Below are positions 7,868-15,675 of a stretch of DNA of 42,117 bases, piece after piece (the stretch's first letter is position 1; every line of letters begins with the position of its first letter). Origin of the DNA: CADEFX01 sp050260355 (GTDB lineage Bacteria > Pseudomonadota > Alphaproteobacteria > Rhizobiales > Hyphomicrobiaceae); the NCBI GenBank assembly GCA_050260355.1, contig JBLNBZ010000145.1, positions 1-42,117 of the forward strand. Direction: 5' to 3'. Under the pieces are notes generated by a model. The model saw only the letters and a program-made list of their open reading frames with translations, searched no databases and was not told the DNA's origin. The translations under genes and the position numbers were made by a program.

Positions 7868-8206
7868 TTAGACGGAAGTCAGCTCCTCCGACTGGATCAG
7901 CCTGTGGGCAGCGGGCCGGCGAGCGGCCTCCGCCTGTGGCGCCCGCCATATGTTGAGCCGTTTGAGACGAATTCTTGCGCTGGCACACGCATATGGGCAA
8001 ATGCGCCCTTCCGCCTCGAGCTTGCCGACCAGCTCGTAGATCCTCGTCACCACGAGTGGAGCGCAGCCGCAGCAGTTCATCTTCTTGGACAGATGGCGAA
8101 ACACGGCTCCAGGAGTCGGGATTGGTGCCTCGGGCTGGTTCAGTATCTCGATCAGCGCATTCTCGAGATGCTGATCGGTGATTACGGTGCAGGAGCAGAC
8201 GATCAT
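7868..8206 (-). CDS. bfd: Bacterioferritin-associated ferredoxin (Bfd-like), extended
   Basis: The first 60 or so residues are a Bfd-type [2Fe-2S] domain: Cys4-x-Cys6 at the very N terminus and Cys45-x2-Cys48 in the KKMNCCGCAPLV segment. Bfd binds bacterioferritin and passes electrons to its heme so that stored ferric iron is reduced and released. At 112 residues the protein is clearly longer than the classical 64-residue Bfd. The extra tail holds a second cysteine pair (CPYAC) and a basic, Ala-rich end. Its position between bfr and the cysteine-rich gene supports the iron-release role. The ATG at 8206 is the only sensible start because the first cluster ligand is at residue 4. Confidence 0.88.
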   Translation of the reverse strand: MIVCSCTVITDQHLENALIEILNQPEAPIPTPGAVFRHLSKKMNCCGCAPLVVTRIYELVGKLEAEGRICPYACASARIRLKRLNIWRAPQAEAARRPAAHRLIQSEELTSV

Positions 8207-8234
8207 GCCGGCGCGCCTCGCGCATCCTCCTGCA

Positions 8235-8747
8235 TCAGTGAGCGAATTGGCTGGGCGGCCGCGCGAACTGCGCGACGCTGCAAATGGAGGCCGGCGACAG
8301 CACCTGGCTGACCGACTGCAAGGTTGCCGCGAAGCTTTCGGCGCCCTCGACCACCTCGTCGATCATAGGGCATCCGAGCAGCGTGAAGGCGCAGGCCCTC
8401 AGTGCAGGGCAGGCATTGTGCTGGCAGGAGGCGATCATCGAGATCGCTACGCATTCGTCACGGCAGAAGCCCCTGCAGCCCGGCGGGAACGTCTCGATCC
8501 GACGCTGCGCGTGTCCTTTGATCGATCTCACCCAGCTCGACAAGTCACCGAGCGCGCGCTTGGCGTCGGACGGTCCCAGCACTTCCGAGTACGTTGCCCA
8601 GGCCTGCTCCCAGCAACCGATCTCACCGGTTTCGTAGCCCGCCAGCCAGCAGCGAAAGCCGATGCCGACAAGGTGCTCAGGCGCACGGTCGAGAGGCGAT
8701 TGCGTGAGCGGACAAGGCGGTGAGGCTTTCAAAGTGATCGAGCTCAC
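8235..8747 (-). CDS. Cysteine-rich conserved-looking protein of unknown function
   Basis: From a GTG at 8747 (GGAG 9 bases upstream) this encodes 170 residues; the open frame continues to 8876 but the earlier part looks non-coding. I do not recognise a named family. The body is well-formed helical protein (FRCWLAGYETGEIGCWEQAW, then ALGDLSSWVRSI) and contains 11 cysteines, six of them crowded between residues 91 and 119 with spacing C-x3-C-x3-C-x8-C-x4-C-x5-C, plus Cys126. Such clustering suggests metal or Fe-S binding. There is no signal peptide, so it is probably cytoplasmic. It lies 28 bases before bfd and leads the bfd-bfr run, which ties it to iron handling. Gene reality is likely; function is unknown. 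Confidence 0.65.
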   Translation of the reverse strand: MSSITLKASPPCPLTQSPLDRAPEHLVGIGFRCWLAGYETGEIGCWEQAWATYSEVLGPSDAKRALGDLSSWVRSIKGHAQRRIETFPPGCRGFCRDECVAISMIASCQHNACPALRACAFTLLGCPMIDEVVEGAESFAATLQSVSQVLSPASICSVAQFARPPSQFAH

Positions 8748-9088
8748 GACCGTGGCTCCATTCCGGCCACAGGGCGTGCCACGTCCACGCGGCATGCGAT
8801 AGCTGGCGTGCTGCCCAAGAATGACGGCCGAGCCGACTCGGCCGCCGAGTGGTGCGATCGCATCGAGCATCTCCAATCATTGGGGTTCAAAGCCCCGACA
8901 TCGGAAGCCGTGCAGGTTTTGTTGATCTGCAATATCTAGAAATCAATTGCCCGAGCCAGCGTCAAGCGACTTATGGTCTCAAGCAGAATTAGAATAATTC
9001 AAGGAAGCTAACGACTTAGACGCGCGTGACGCGAGCGCCGTCCGGATTGTCGCGCAGCTTGTCGGAGCGCGCTCGCGCAGCGTGACGC
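8748..9088. other. Non-coding gap between the iron-storage run and the Rrf2 gene
   Basis: No convincing gene is present in these 341 bases. The part from about 8910 to 9010 is distinctly AT-rich for this window and holds two dyads, one at 8929-8950 (GCAAT/ATTGC arms) and one at 8986-9000. This is where the promoter of the cysteine-rich/bfd/bfr run should lie, and where the heme operon ends on its Rrf2 gene. An open frame from 8747 up to 8876 is judged a non-coding extension. Confidence 0.6.
8986..9000. promoter_or_regulatory. Perfect 15-bp palindrome upstream of the iron-storage genes
   Basis: GAATTA-GAA-TAATTC is a perfect 6-bp-arm inverted repeat in an AT-rich patch about 240 bases upstream of the cysteine-rich gene's start. 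The TTAGAA half resembles the half-site of Irr (ICE) boxes known upstream of rhizobial iron genes, but the other half does not fit that consensus. It is a candidate operator only. Confidence 0.4.
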
Positions 9089-9598
9089 TCAGCGTGCCGG
9101 CAACTGCCGCAGCCGTTGCGCGTCGCGGCGCACGGGCGCGCGTGCGTTGCGCCTTTTGCTCGGCGCCCGGATCTCTGCAGCAGCAGAACCTGCGCCAGCG
9201 CCACCGCGCGCCATGTCCTCGAGCGTGTGCCGATCGAGAACGCTGATGAAGGCCTCGAGAGCCTCATCGAAAATCGTGTTGAGCTGCCGGCCGGACTTCT
9301 TACGCGGCTTCTGTCCGTCCGCCGCGCTCTCCACCTCGACGTTTGTGACCTCCATCGACCTCACGACATCGCCGATGCGAATCTCTCGCGCAGGCCGCGC
9401 CAGCCGCACGCCGCCGTTGCGGCCACGCACAGCCTGGAGGTATCCCGAGCGCGACAGCAGATGCACGATCTTGAAAACGTTGAGCTGCGTGATGCCAAGG
9501 CGCTCGGCGATCGCTGCCACCTTGATCAGTTGATCTCCGGCCTGCGCGCAATCGATCAGAATGCGGATCGCGTGGCTCGTCGTTTTGGTCAATCGCAT
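9089..9598 (-). CDS. Rrf2-family transcriptional regulator without cluster cysteines
   Basis: From the ATG at 9598 (AGGA upstream) this is a 169-residue Rrf2 regulator: MRLTKTTSHAIRILIDCA opening, winged helix-turn-helix with LGITQLNVFKIVHLLSRSGYL (about 35-54) and a VRGRNGGVRLARP wing. A longer open frame to 9787 runs back into hmuV and is spurious. The loop that carries three Cys ligands in Fe-S Rrf2 proteins (RirA, NsrR, IscR) has none here; residues 90-104 are Ser, Gly, Lys and Arg-rich, and the only Cys is Cys17. The gene starts 11 bases after hmuV, so it is the last gene of the heme uptake operon and may regulate it. A Rrf2-type DNA-binding domain is clear; the signal it senses is unknown. 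Confidence 0.87.
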   Translation of the reverse strand: MRLTKTTSHAIRILIDCAQAGDQLIKVAAIAERLGITQLNVFKIVHLLSRSGYLQAVRGRNGGVRLARPAREIRIGDVVRSMEVTNVEVESAADGQKPRKKSGRQLNTIFDEALEAFISVLDRHTLEDMARGGAGAGSAAAEIRAPSKRRNARAPVRRDAQRLRQLPAR

Positions 9599-9609
9599 AG
9601 GATGTCCTG

Positions 9610-10512
9610 TCAGTCGCGCGCCGCAACCGGCCGCCAACTCCTGCCCCCAGCATATCCCACGCCGGATGCCGCCGGGCAACCTGCCACGGGCTTGGTGTGG
9701 CCCGAAATCTCGCCGGACGGCCTCAACAGGTGCGGCAACATATACGGCACGCCGGGAGGCGGCGCCTTGTTGGCCTGAATGGCGCAACCGAAGGCTGCCG
9801 AGAGCAGGTCATCCCGGAAGATGGCGGCCGGGACCCCTCGAGCGGCAACCCGGCCCGCATGCAGCAGAACGATCTCGTCGGCCCACGCCGCGGCCAGATT
9901 GAGATCGTGCAAGACCACCGCCACGGCACGTCCTTCCCCGGCCTGCTCCCTTGCCTCGGCCAGAACGAGGCTCTGGTGTGCGAGGTCCAAATTCGAGGTC
10001 GGCTCGTCCAGGAGCAGGACCTTGGTCTCGCCTTGGAGCTCGACCGCGCAGTTGAGCTGACAAAGCGCCCGGGCGATGTGGACCCGCTGGCGCTCACCGC
10101 CCGACAGCTCCGAATAGAGCCGATCGCGGAACCCCTGCAGATCGACATCGCTCAAGGCGTCCTCGGCGATGCGGTTGGCATGCTCGTTGCCGTCGTCGAA
10201 CCCTGGGACGCTGGCCCCCAGCCGGACGACCTCGATGACCGAGAAGGGAAACGAGAGCGTCGTGGACTGCGGGACAAGGGCGCGCCGGCGGGACAGCTCG
10301 GCGGCGCTGAACGTCCTGAGGTCGCGGCCGGCGAGAAGCGCCTCCCCCTGCGATGGCATGATCTCGCCGCTCAGCACCTTGATCAAGGTCGACTTGCCGG
10401 CGCCGTTCGCGCCGATGATGACGGTGACGCGGCCTTGCGGCACGGTGACGGAGACATCGTCGAGGAGCTTTCGCCCGCGCCGCTCGACCGTCACACCGCG
10501 CGCCTCCAGCAT
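9610..10512 (-). CDS. hmuV: Heme ABC transporter ATP-binding protein
   Basis: This is the ATPase of the heme importer, coupling ATP hydrolysis to HmuU. Walker A GANGAGKST lies at 34-42, the Q-loop at about 82, the signature LSGGERQR at 136-143 and Walker B VLLLDEPTSNLD at 165-176, followed by VVLHDLNLAAAWAD with the switch His. At 300 residues it is about 35 longer than usual HmuV proteins; the extra tail is Gly/Pro/Ala-rich with no recognisable motif. Only 3 bases separate it from hmuU upstream, and the Rrf2 gene follows after 11 bases, so translation is probably coupled along the operon. Confidence 0.94.
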   Translation of the reverse strand: MLEARGVTVERRGRKLLDDVSVTVPQGRVTVIIGANGAGKSTLIKVLSGEIMPSQGEALLAGRDLRTFSAAELSRRRALVPQSTTLSFPFSVIEVVRLGASVPGFDDGNEHANRIAEDALSDVDLQGFRDRLYSELSGGERQRVHIARALCQLNCAVELQGETKVLLLDEPTSNLDLAHQSLVLAEAREQAGEGRAVAVVLHDLNLAAAWADEIVLLHAGRVAARGVPAAIFRDDLLSAAFGCAIQANKAPPPGVPYMLPHLLRPSGEISGHTKPVAGCPAASGVGYAGGRSWRPVAARD

Positions 10513-10515
10513 GGC

Positions 10516-11607
10516 CTACTCCACGCCGCCGACGCCGCGCCGGAGCACCAGATGCAGGAACACAGGCGCACCGATCGCCGCCATGACGATTCCGAGCGGC
10601 AGCTCGGCAGGACGCACCAGCATGCGCGCGATGACGTCGGCCACCAGCACGAGGGCCGCACCCAGTAGTGCACCCGCCGGCAAGACCACGCGGTGATCCG
10701 GCCCGGCGATGAGCCGGATGACATGCGGCACGACAATGCCGACGAATCCCACGATGCCGGCGACCGCAACGGCGGCACCGACCGCGCCTGCCGTCACCGC
10801 AATCGCCAGCCGCTTGGCCGCCTCCACGTCGATGCCGAGATGAAACGCCTCCGCCTCTCCGAGAAGGAAGCCGTTCAAGCCCCGGATCAGTCGCGGGACT
10901 GCCACGGCCACTACGCCCACGAACGGCAGCACGGCAATGACCTTGGGCCAGCTCGCTCCCGACAGGCTCCCCATCGACCAGAGTGTCAGGTCACGCAGCT
11001 CTCGGTCGTCGCTGACGTAGGCAAGCAGCCCGGAGAGCGCACCTGCGAGCGCGCCGATGGCGATCCCGGCGAGCAGGAGCGTCCCGATCATGAGTTGCCC
11101 ATGCCGGCCGGCGATAGCGACCAGCGCAAACGTTGTGGCAAGCCCGCCTACGAAGGCCGCGAAGGGCAGCGCGTAGATGCCGAACGTCCTGACCCACGGC
11201 AGCGCGAGGCCGTTGCCGAGGGCAATCGTTGCAACAGCGGCCAGCGCTGCACCCGACGACACACCGATCAAGCCCGGATCGGCGAGCGGATTGCGAAACA
11301 AGCCCTGCATCATGGCGCCCGCGACCGCCAGCAGGGCGCCGACAAACGCGCCAAGCAGCGTGCGCGGCAGACGGATGTCCAGCAGCACCAATTGCTCGCG
11401 CGCGATGGCGGCGCTGTCGGACCCCGTGAAGGCCGCCCAAAGAACGCGCGGAAGTGAGGCCAGCGTTATCCCGGTCGGGCCCACGGACAATGACAGCAGC
11501 GTGGTCAGAGCAAGAAGGGCAGCCGCCGCTGTCAGCAGGGCGCGCCCGCGGGCTGCGCGGTCGGCCGAGGTGGCAAAGCCGGGGACGGGCACGGCAGATG
11601 CCTTCAT
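10516..11607 (-). CDS. hmuU: Heme ABC transporter permease
   Basis: This 363-residue FecCD-type permease has about ten hydrophobic segments, starting with LTAAAALLALTTLLSLSVG. Family landmarks are LPRTLLGAFVGALLAVAGAMMQGLFRNPLADPGLIGVSSGAAL and the coupling-helix region GIVGFVGIVVPHVIRLIAGPDHRVVLP near the C terminus. It forms the inner-membrane channel through which HmuT-delivered heme passes. Its ATG overlaps the hmuT stop as ATGA (11604-11607), and hmuV follows almost at once, so this is a tightly coupled hmuTUV unit. Confidence 0.95.
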   Translation of the reverse strand: MKASAVPVPGFATSADRAARGRALLTAAAALLALTTLLSLSVGPTGITLASLPRVLWAAFTGSDSAAIAREQLVLLDIRLPRTLLGAFVGALLAVAGAMMQGLFRNPLADPGLIGVSSGAALAAVATIALGNGLALPWVRTFGIYALPFAAFVGGLATTFALVAIAGRHGQLMIGTLLLAGIAIGALAGALSGLLAYVSDDRELRDLTLWSMGSLSGASWPKVIAVLPFVGVVAVAVPRLIRGLNGFLLGEAEAFHLGIDVEAAKRLAIAVTAGAVGAAVAVAGIVGFVGIVVPHVIRLIAGPDHRVVLPAGALLGAALVLVADVIARMLVRPAELPLGIVMAAIGAPVFLHLVLRRGVGGVE

Positions 11608-12545
11608 CTCGCTGGTCCCGAGTTGGCGGACGACGTTTCGGGATAGAGCTGCCGCATGAGGTCTAGGGCCGCCGCAGGCGTGCGCGGACCAAAGCCCAGC
11701 AGGTAAAGCCCGTCCATGGCCACGATGCGCTGTGCTACGCCCGCCAACGTTCCCATGACGCCTCGCATTGCGAGGAGCTGATCAGTGTCGTGACTGCCGG
11801 AGCGGCGCATCGTCACGATGGCGTCGGGCATCATTTCGAGAAGCGCCTCATCGACGATCGGCTTGAAGCCGGATACCGAGGCCGCCGCATTGTCCGCGCC
11901 CGCGAGCTCGAGGATGGCATCGGCGCTCGTGCCGGCTCCGCCAACCGTGGCGCGGCCGTTCTGCACGTTGAGCACGAACAGCACGCGCAAACGCCGCTTG
12001 ATGGCGGCGCCGCGCGACGCCAGAGCCGCAAACTCCTCCTCCAGCCTTTGCGCCAGCTTCTCGCCTTCGCTCGTCGCCTCCATGGCGCTTGCCACGAAGC
12101 GCACCTTCTCGATCACGCCCCGTGAACTCAGTCCATCCGGGACCTCCACATAGGGCACTCCGGTCTGCTTCAACGCCTTGACGACCTCCGGCGGACCGGA
12201 CCGCTCGGAGGCCAGAATGAGACTGGCGCCAACCGAGAGCACGCCCTCGGTCGACAACGCACGCATGTATCCGACGTTCGGCTTCTGCTTCAGCGCCTCC
12301 GGGGGAAACTGGCTCGTCGTATCGACGGCGATGACGCGTGACTCGAGGCCGAGGGCATAGAGGATCTCCGTGACGTCCCCGCCGATGGAGAGAACCCTGG
12401 AGCCGTCGGTGATCTGCACGTCCCGGCCGCCCGCGTCGCGGACTGTGGTGCCTGCATCCGCCGTTGCACCGGTGATCGCGCCGAGGGCCACGCCCAGGGC
12501 GACCAGCATGGGCACGCGCCATGGCCACCTGCAAATTAGCGCCAT
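11604..12545 (-). CDS. hmuT: Heme ABC transporter periplasmic binding protein
   Basis: This 313-residue protein binds heme in the periplasm and hands it to HmuUV. A signal peptide (WRVPMLVALGVALGAITGATADAG, cut near residue 30) precedes a type III periplasmic-binding fold. The heme-ligating Tyr of the family is Tyr93 in the conserved VGYMRALSTEGVLS stretch. The ATG at 12545 has GAGG 6 bases upstream; a GTG at 12557 overlapping the hemP stop is the alternative. The stop overlaps the hmuU start. The C-terminal part ends in a short Ser/Ala/Gly tail. Confidence 0.94.
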   Translation of the reverse strand: MALICRWPWRVPMLVALGVALGAITGATADAGTTVRDAGGRDVQITDGSRVLSIGGDVTEILYALGLESRVIAVDTTSQFPPEALKQKPNVGYMRALSTEGVLSVGASLILASERSGPPEVVKALKQTGVPYVEVPDGLSSRGVIEKVRFVASAMEATSEGEKLAQRLEEEFAALASRGAAIKRRLRVLFVLNVQNGRATVGGAGTSADAILELAGADNAAASVSGFKPIVDEALLEMMPDAIVTMRRSGSHDTDQLLAMRGVMGTLAGVAQRIVAMDGLYLLGFGPRTPAAALDLMRQLYPETSSANSGPAR

Positions 12546-12553
12546 CTTGTGCC

Positions 12554-12751
12554 TCACTTGGTGAGAATCAGCTTGCCGTTTGCCGTGATCCGCAGGCGGT
12601 AGTCCTGTCCGCCGTGCTCGAGAATGACTTCGCGATCACCGGCCAGCAGGTCGGCCACCATCAGCCGGCGGACGACATGGCCTGCGGGAGCATTCGGCAC
12701 CACAAGCCTATCGGCGCCTGGCATTTTTCGGTTTTCCTCGTTCGTGCTCAT
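12554..12751 (-). CDS. hemP: Hemin uptake protein HemP
   Basis: This is a 65-residue HemP-family protein, recognised by its C-terminal core DREVILEHGGQDYRLRITANGKLILTK. HemP/HmuP proteins are small cytoplasmic factors at the head of heme uptake operons; in Bradyrhizobium and Burkholderia relatives they are needed for, or activate, expression of the heme receptor. I place the start at the ATG at 12751, giving the usual MSTN-type N terminus; an in-frame ATG at 12778 would add nine basic residues. It is the first gene of the leftward heme operon, and its promoter should lie at the palindrome at 12814-12836. Confidence 0.9.
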   Translation of the reverse strand: MSTNEENRKMPGADRLVVPNAPAGHVVRRLMVADLLAGDREVILEHGGQDYRLRITANGKLILTK

Positions 12752-12813
12752 GTGTCGTCGAGATCGTCGCCATGGCATAGCCGCATCAGGCGGTGCGTCA
12801 GCGTCTCTGACAT

Positions 12814-12836
12814 ATCTTGACTAGTTACGTCAAGAT
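12814..12836. promoter_or_regulatory. 23-bp palindrome in the divergent heme promoter (IRO-like)
   Basis: The sequence ATCTTGAC-N7-GTCAAGAT is a perfect inverted repeat with 8-bp arms. Inside it is TGA-N9-TCA, the spacing described for the IRO box recognised by RirA-type Rrf2 regulators in rhizobia. Each arm carries TTGAC, a -35-like element reading outward on both strands. It lies 63 bases upstream of hemP and about 170 bases upstream of the receptor start, the right place for an iron- or heme-responsive operator controlling both arms. Confidence 0.6.
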
Positions 12837-13003
12837 TAGTAGCGTCTCGCTCGGCTCGACCTCGATGCACTTGGGTGCCACGTTTCGGAACTGGGGAGGA
12901 CGAGCACGCAAGATGCCAGCCCGCCAAGCCGCTCAGCACGAGCCGGCAAAGCCAGCCAGCCAACAACGTTTGGTCGGTCAGCAAGAACGGGGCTGGGAAG
13001 TTT

Positions 13004-15250
13004 ATGTCGATGGGTCGGGGGAAGGGGCTGCCGGACGGTCGCTTCGGCAGTGGGCTGGTGCGGGCGGGGGTCTGCCTGGTCGTTTCAGGTGCCGTGCCAT
13101 CGGTTGCGCTTGTCGCTGCCGATGGAGCCTTTGCGCAGGAGACGCAATTGCCAGGGATCGCGGTGAAAGGACAGAAGAGCTCGCCAAGGGCGCGTCCACG
13201 CGTCCAGGCGCCCGCTGGGGAAGCGCAGCCTGAGGAACAGCCATCGCAGCCGACCGCTGCGGAAAAGGAGATGGCGGCCCGCGAGGCTCCCTACAACGTG
13301 CCGGCGGGCATCAGCGTGGTGGGTCGCGGCGAGATCGGAACGTTCGGCAGCACCAACCTCGACGACGTCCTGCGCACTCTGCCCGGCACTTGGACAAGAG
13401 AGAGCCCGAACCAGCCCGGAATCGCGGTCAACATCCGCGGTTTCGAGGGCTCCGGTCGCGTGAACATGATGATCGACGGTGTGCGCCAGAACTTCCGCTT
13501 CACCGGCCACGAGGCGCAGGGCTTCGTCTATGTCGACCCCAATCTGCTTGCGGGCGTGGACATCGCGCGCGGCGCGGTGTCGACGGCAGGTGGCGCGGGT
13601 GCGCTGGCCGGAACGGCGAATTTCCGCACGCTCGACGTCGACGACATCATCAAGCCTGGGCGGAACGCGGGCGTGCTCACCACGGCCACGTGGGGCAGCA
13701 ACAACGTCGGCTGGTCGAAGATGTTCGCCACCGGCATGAGGAACGGCTCGGTCGGAGTTGCCGGCACCATCAGCAAGCGCGACTCCAGCGAGTACAAGAA
13801 CGGCGACGGCATAACCGTGCCGTTCACCGATCAGGATCTGATCTCGGGATTGTTCAAGCTCGAGTTCACGCCATCGAGCGAGCATTGGCTGAAGCTCGGC
13901 GGCGTCTTTTACGACAATGACTTCAGCGCAAACTCCTACAACCAGAACGTCCAGAGCGAGACGTTCACCATGAACTACGCGTATCGGCCGACCGGCAATC
14001 CTCTGGTCCATCTCCGCGTCAACGCGTATCGCAATGACGTGACGATGAAGTACCTGAGCGGCGTGAACGCGGTCTCGACGTCGGCCGTCGGTCGCGTGAT
14101 CGATGACGAGGGCTGGGGCTTCGATGTCTCAAACACGTCCCGCTTCAACCTGGGCGCGGTGAAGGTCAAGGCGGAGTACGGCTACGAGTACTTCCACGAC
14201 GATTTCGATGTCATCAACAGCACTGCCGTCCCCGGACGCGGCGTCAATCCGAGCGGAGAAAGCTCGATCAGCGGCGCGTTCTCGCAGACGACCTTCTCGT
14301 ACGGGATGTTCGACCTCATCGCCGGTCTGCGTTACGACATGTTCAAGCTGGATGGAGCAGGCTCGGTGACGGCCGCCAATCCGCTCGGCATGCCTGCGGG
14401 CACCTACGACGTGCACCGCGACGACGCCCGGCTCGATCCGAAGGTGACGTTGGCGTTCAATCCATGGACCTGGCTGCAGCCCTACGTCACCTATTCCGAG
14501 ACGATGCGCGCGCCGACGGTCAACGAGACGTTCACGGGCGGATCGCATCCTGCCAGCGGCGGGCCGGCGCAGTCTTTCTTCCCCAATCCGTTTCTCGAGC
14601 CGGAAATCTCGAAGGGCTGGGAGCTCGGCTTCAACGTGAAGCAGGACCGGGTGTTCTCCGCCTACGACCTGTTCAGGCTGAAGACGGCCTACTTCCATTT
14701 CGATGTCGACAACTACATCACGGCCTGCTTCGGGCCGACCGGCCAGACCTACTTCTGCAACAATGCCGGCACCAGTCTCGTGCAGGGTGTCGAGGTCCAG
14801 GCCATGTACGACGCGCGGTACGCCTTTGCCGGCATGGCTTACACCTACACCAATCCCGACATTCCTTCGCAGGTGAACGGTTTCGGCGGCCAAAGCTTTC
14901 TGCCCGATCACGTACTGACACTGACCGGCGGATTGCGGTTCTTCGACCAGAAGCTGACCGTTGGCGCACGCGGCTTCTTCGCCTCGGAGGCCTTCATCGG
15001 ATTGGTCAACAATCCAACCAACCCCTATACGGACGGCTACACGCTGGTCGACCTGTTCTCCAGCTATAAGCTCGACAATGGCCTGGAGATCGGCGCGACG
15101 GTGACGAACCTGTTCGACGTGGCCTACACCCCGGCTACAAGCACGCCGCCGTCGTCGACCTGCGGCTCGTTCATCCCCGGGGTGTGCCCGCCGAGCCCGG
15201 ACTCCGGCCGCGGCCGCACGTTCCTGCTGACGGCACGAGCCCAATTCTAA
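13004..15250 (+). CDS. TonB-dependent outer-membrane heme/hemoglobin receptor
   Basis: From the ATG at 13004 this is a 748-residue TonB-dependent receptor; the frame is open back to 12875 but the extra part lacks receptor features. A long signal peptide ends at AFA|Q (about 44), and ETQLPGIAV just after it is a plausible TonB box. The plug domain carries NVPAGISVVGRGEI and IRGFEGSGRVNMMIDGVRQ. Heme-receptor signatures appear in variant form: MRAP for FRAP (about 501-504), a His near 515, and NPFLEPE in the NPNL place (about 527). The C terminus ends in a strand with terminal Phe, as outer-membrane barrels do. It brings heme into the periplasm using TonB energy; the name (HmuR, HasR-like) cannot be fixed. 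Confidence 0.93.
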   Translation: MSMGRGKGLPDGRFGSGLVRAGVCLVVSGAVPSVALVAADGAFAQETQLPGIAVKGQKSSPRARPRVQAPAGEAQPEEQPSQPTAAEKEMAAREAPYNVPAGISVVGRGEIGTFGSTNLDDVLRTLPGTWTRESPNQPGIAVNIRGFEGSGRVNMMIDGVRQNFRFTGHEAQGFVYVDPNLLAGVDIARGAVSTAGGAGALAGTANFRTLDVDDIIKPGRNAGVLTTATWGSNNVGWSKMFATGMRNGSVGVAGTISKRDSSEYKNGDGITVPFTDQDLISGLFKLEFTPSSEHWLKLGGVFYDNDFSANSYNQNVQSETFTMNYAYRPTGNPLVHLRVNAYRNDVTMKYLSGVNAVSTSAVGRVIDDEGWGFDVSNTSRFNLGAVKVKAEYGYEYFHDDFDVINSTAVPGRGVNPSGESSISGAFSQTTFSYGMFDLIAGLRYDMFKLDGAGSVTAANPLGMPAGTYDVHRDDARLDPKVTLAFNPWTWLQPYVTYSETMRAPTVNETFTGGSHPASGGPAQSFFPNPFLEPEISKGWELGFNVKQDRVFSAYDLFRLKTAYFHFDVDNYITACFGPTGQTYFCNNAGTSLVQGVEVQAMYDARYAFAGMAYTYTNPDIPSQVNGFGGQSFLPDHVLTLTGGLRFFDQKLTVGARGFFASEAFIGLVNNPTNPYTDGYTLVDLFSSYKLDNGLEIGATVTNLFDVAYTPATSTPPSSTCGSFIPGVCPPSPDSGRGRTFLLTARAQF

Positions 15251-15312
15251 GCGAGGACCGGCTTTGGCATACGGACACGCAGTGTTACTGATCCAGGGTG
15301 GAGGAGATGGCG

Positions 15313-15657
15313 ATGTATATAGCGATGAACCGGTTCAAGGTGCTCAAGGACTGCAGTGCCGACTTCGAGCAGGTCTGGCTCAGTCGCGAGAGCTACGTGC
15401 ACGAGCTGCCCGGCTTCGTCGCCTTTCACCTGCTCAAGGGACCGGAGCGCGAAGACCACAACCTGTACGCTTCGCACACGGTCTGGCGCAGCTATGACGA
15501 CTTCGTGGCCTGGACCAAATCGGAGGCTTTCCGCAAGGCGCATCAGCGCGCGGGCGACAACAAGCCGCTGACCCTCGGTCATCCGGAGTTCGAGGGCTTC
15601 CACGTCATTCAGGAGGTCACGTCGGACGGCACGATGCGGCGAGTGGCGGCTGAGTAG
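15313..15657 (+). CDS. hmuQ: Heme-degrading monooxygenase, HmuQ/IsdG-like (ABM domain)
   Basis: This 114-residue protein is a single antibiotic-biosynthesis-monooxygenase (ABM) domain of the type seen in HmuQ and HmuD of Bradyrhizobium, which open the heme ring and free iron in the cytoplasm. Typical stretches are MYIAMNRFKV, FEQVWLSRESYVHELPGFVAFHLLKGP, and the WRSYDDFVAWTKSEAFRKAH helix with the likely heme-ligating His. I chose the ATG at 15313 because GGTGGAGGAG ends 6 bases upstream; a GTG at 15298 and an ATG at 15307 lie on or before that site. Its place between receptor and HutX genes supports heme breakdown rather than another ABM reaction. Confidence 0.88.
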   Translation: MYIAMNRFKVLKDCSADFEQVWLSRESYVHELPGFVAFHLLKGPEREDHNLYASHTVWRSYDDFVAWTKSEAFRKAHQRAGDNKPLTLGHPEFEGFHVIQEVTSDGTMRRVAAE

Positions 15658-15675
15658 GGGGGAGTCGAGGTCCTC

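Noticed and set aside
9697..10668. 323-residue frame antisense to hmuV
   Set aside because: hmuV has all ABC ATPase motifs in place; the antisense product is His/Arg/Asp-rich without any domain.
13085..14011. 308-residue frame antisense to the heme receptor
   Set aside because: The receptor frame is continuous with plug and barrel motifs; this frame is a shadow with typical Arg/Val/His/Ala composition.
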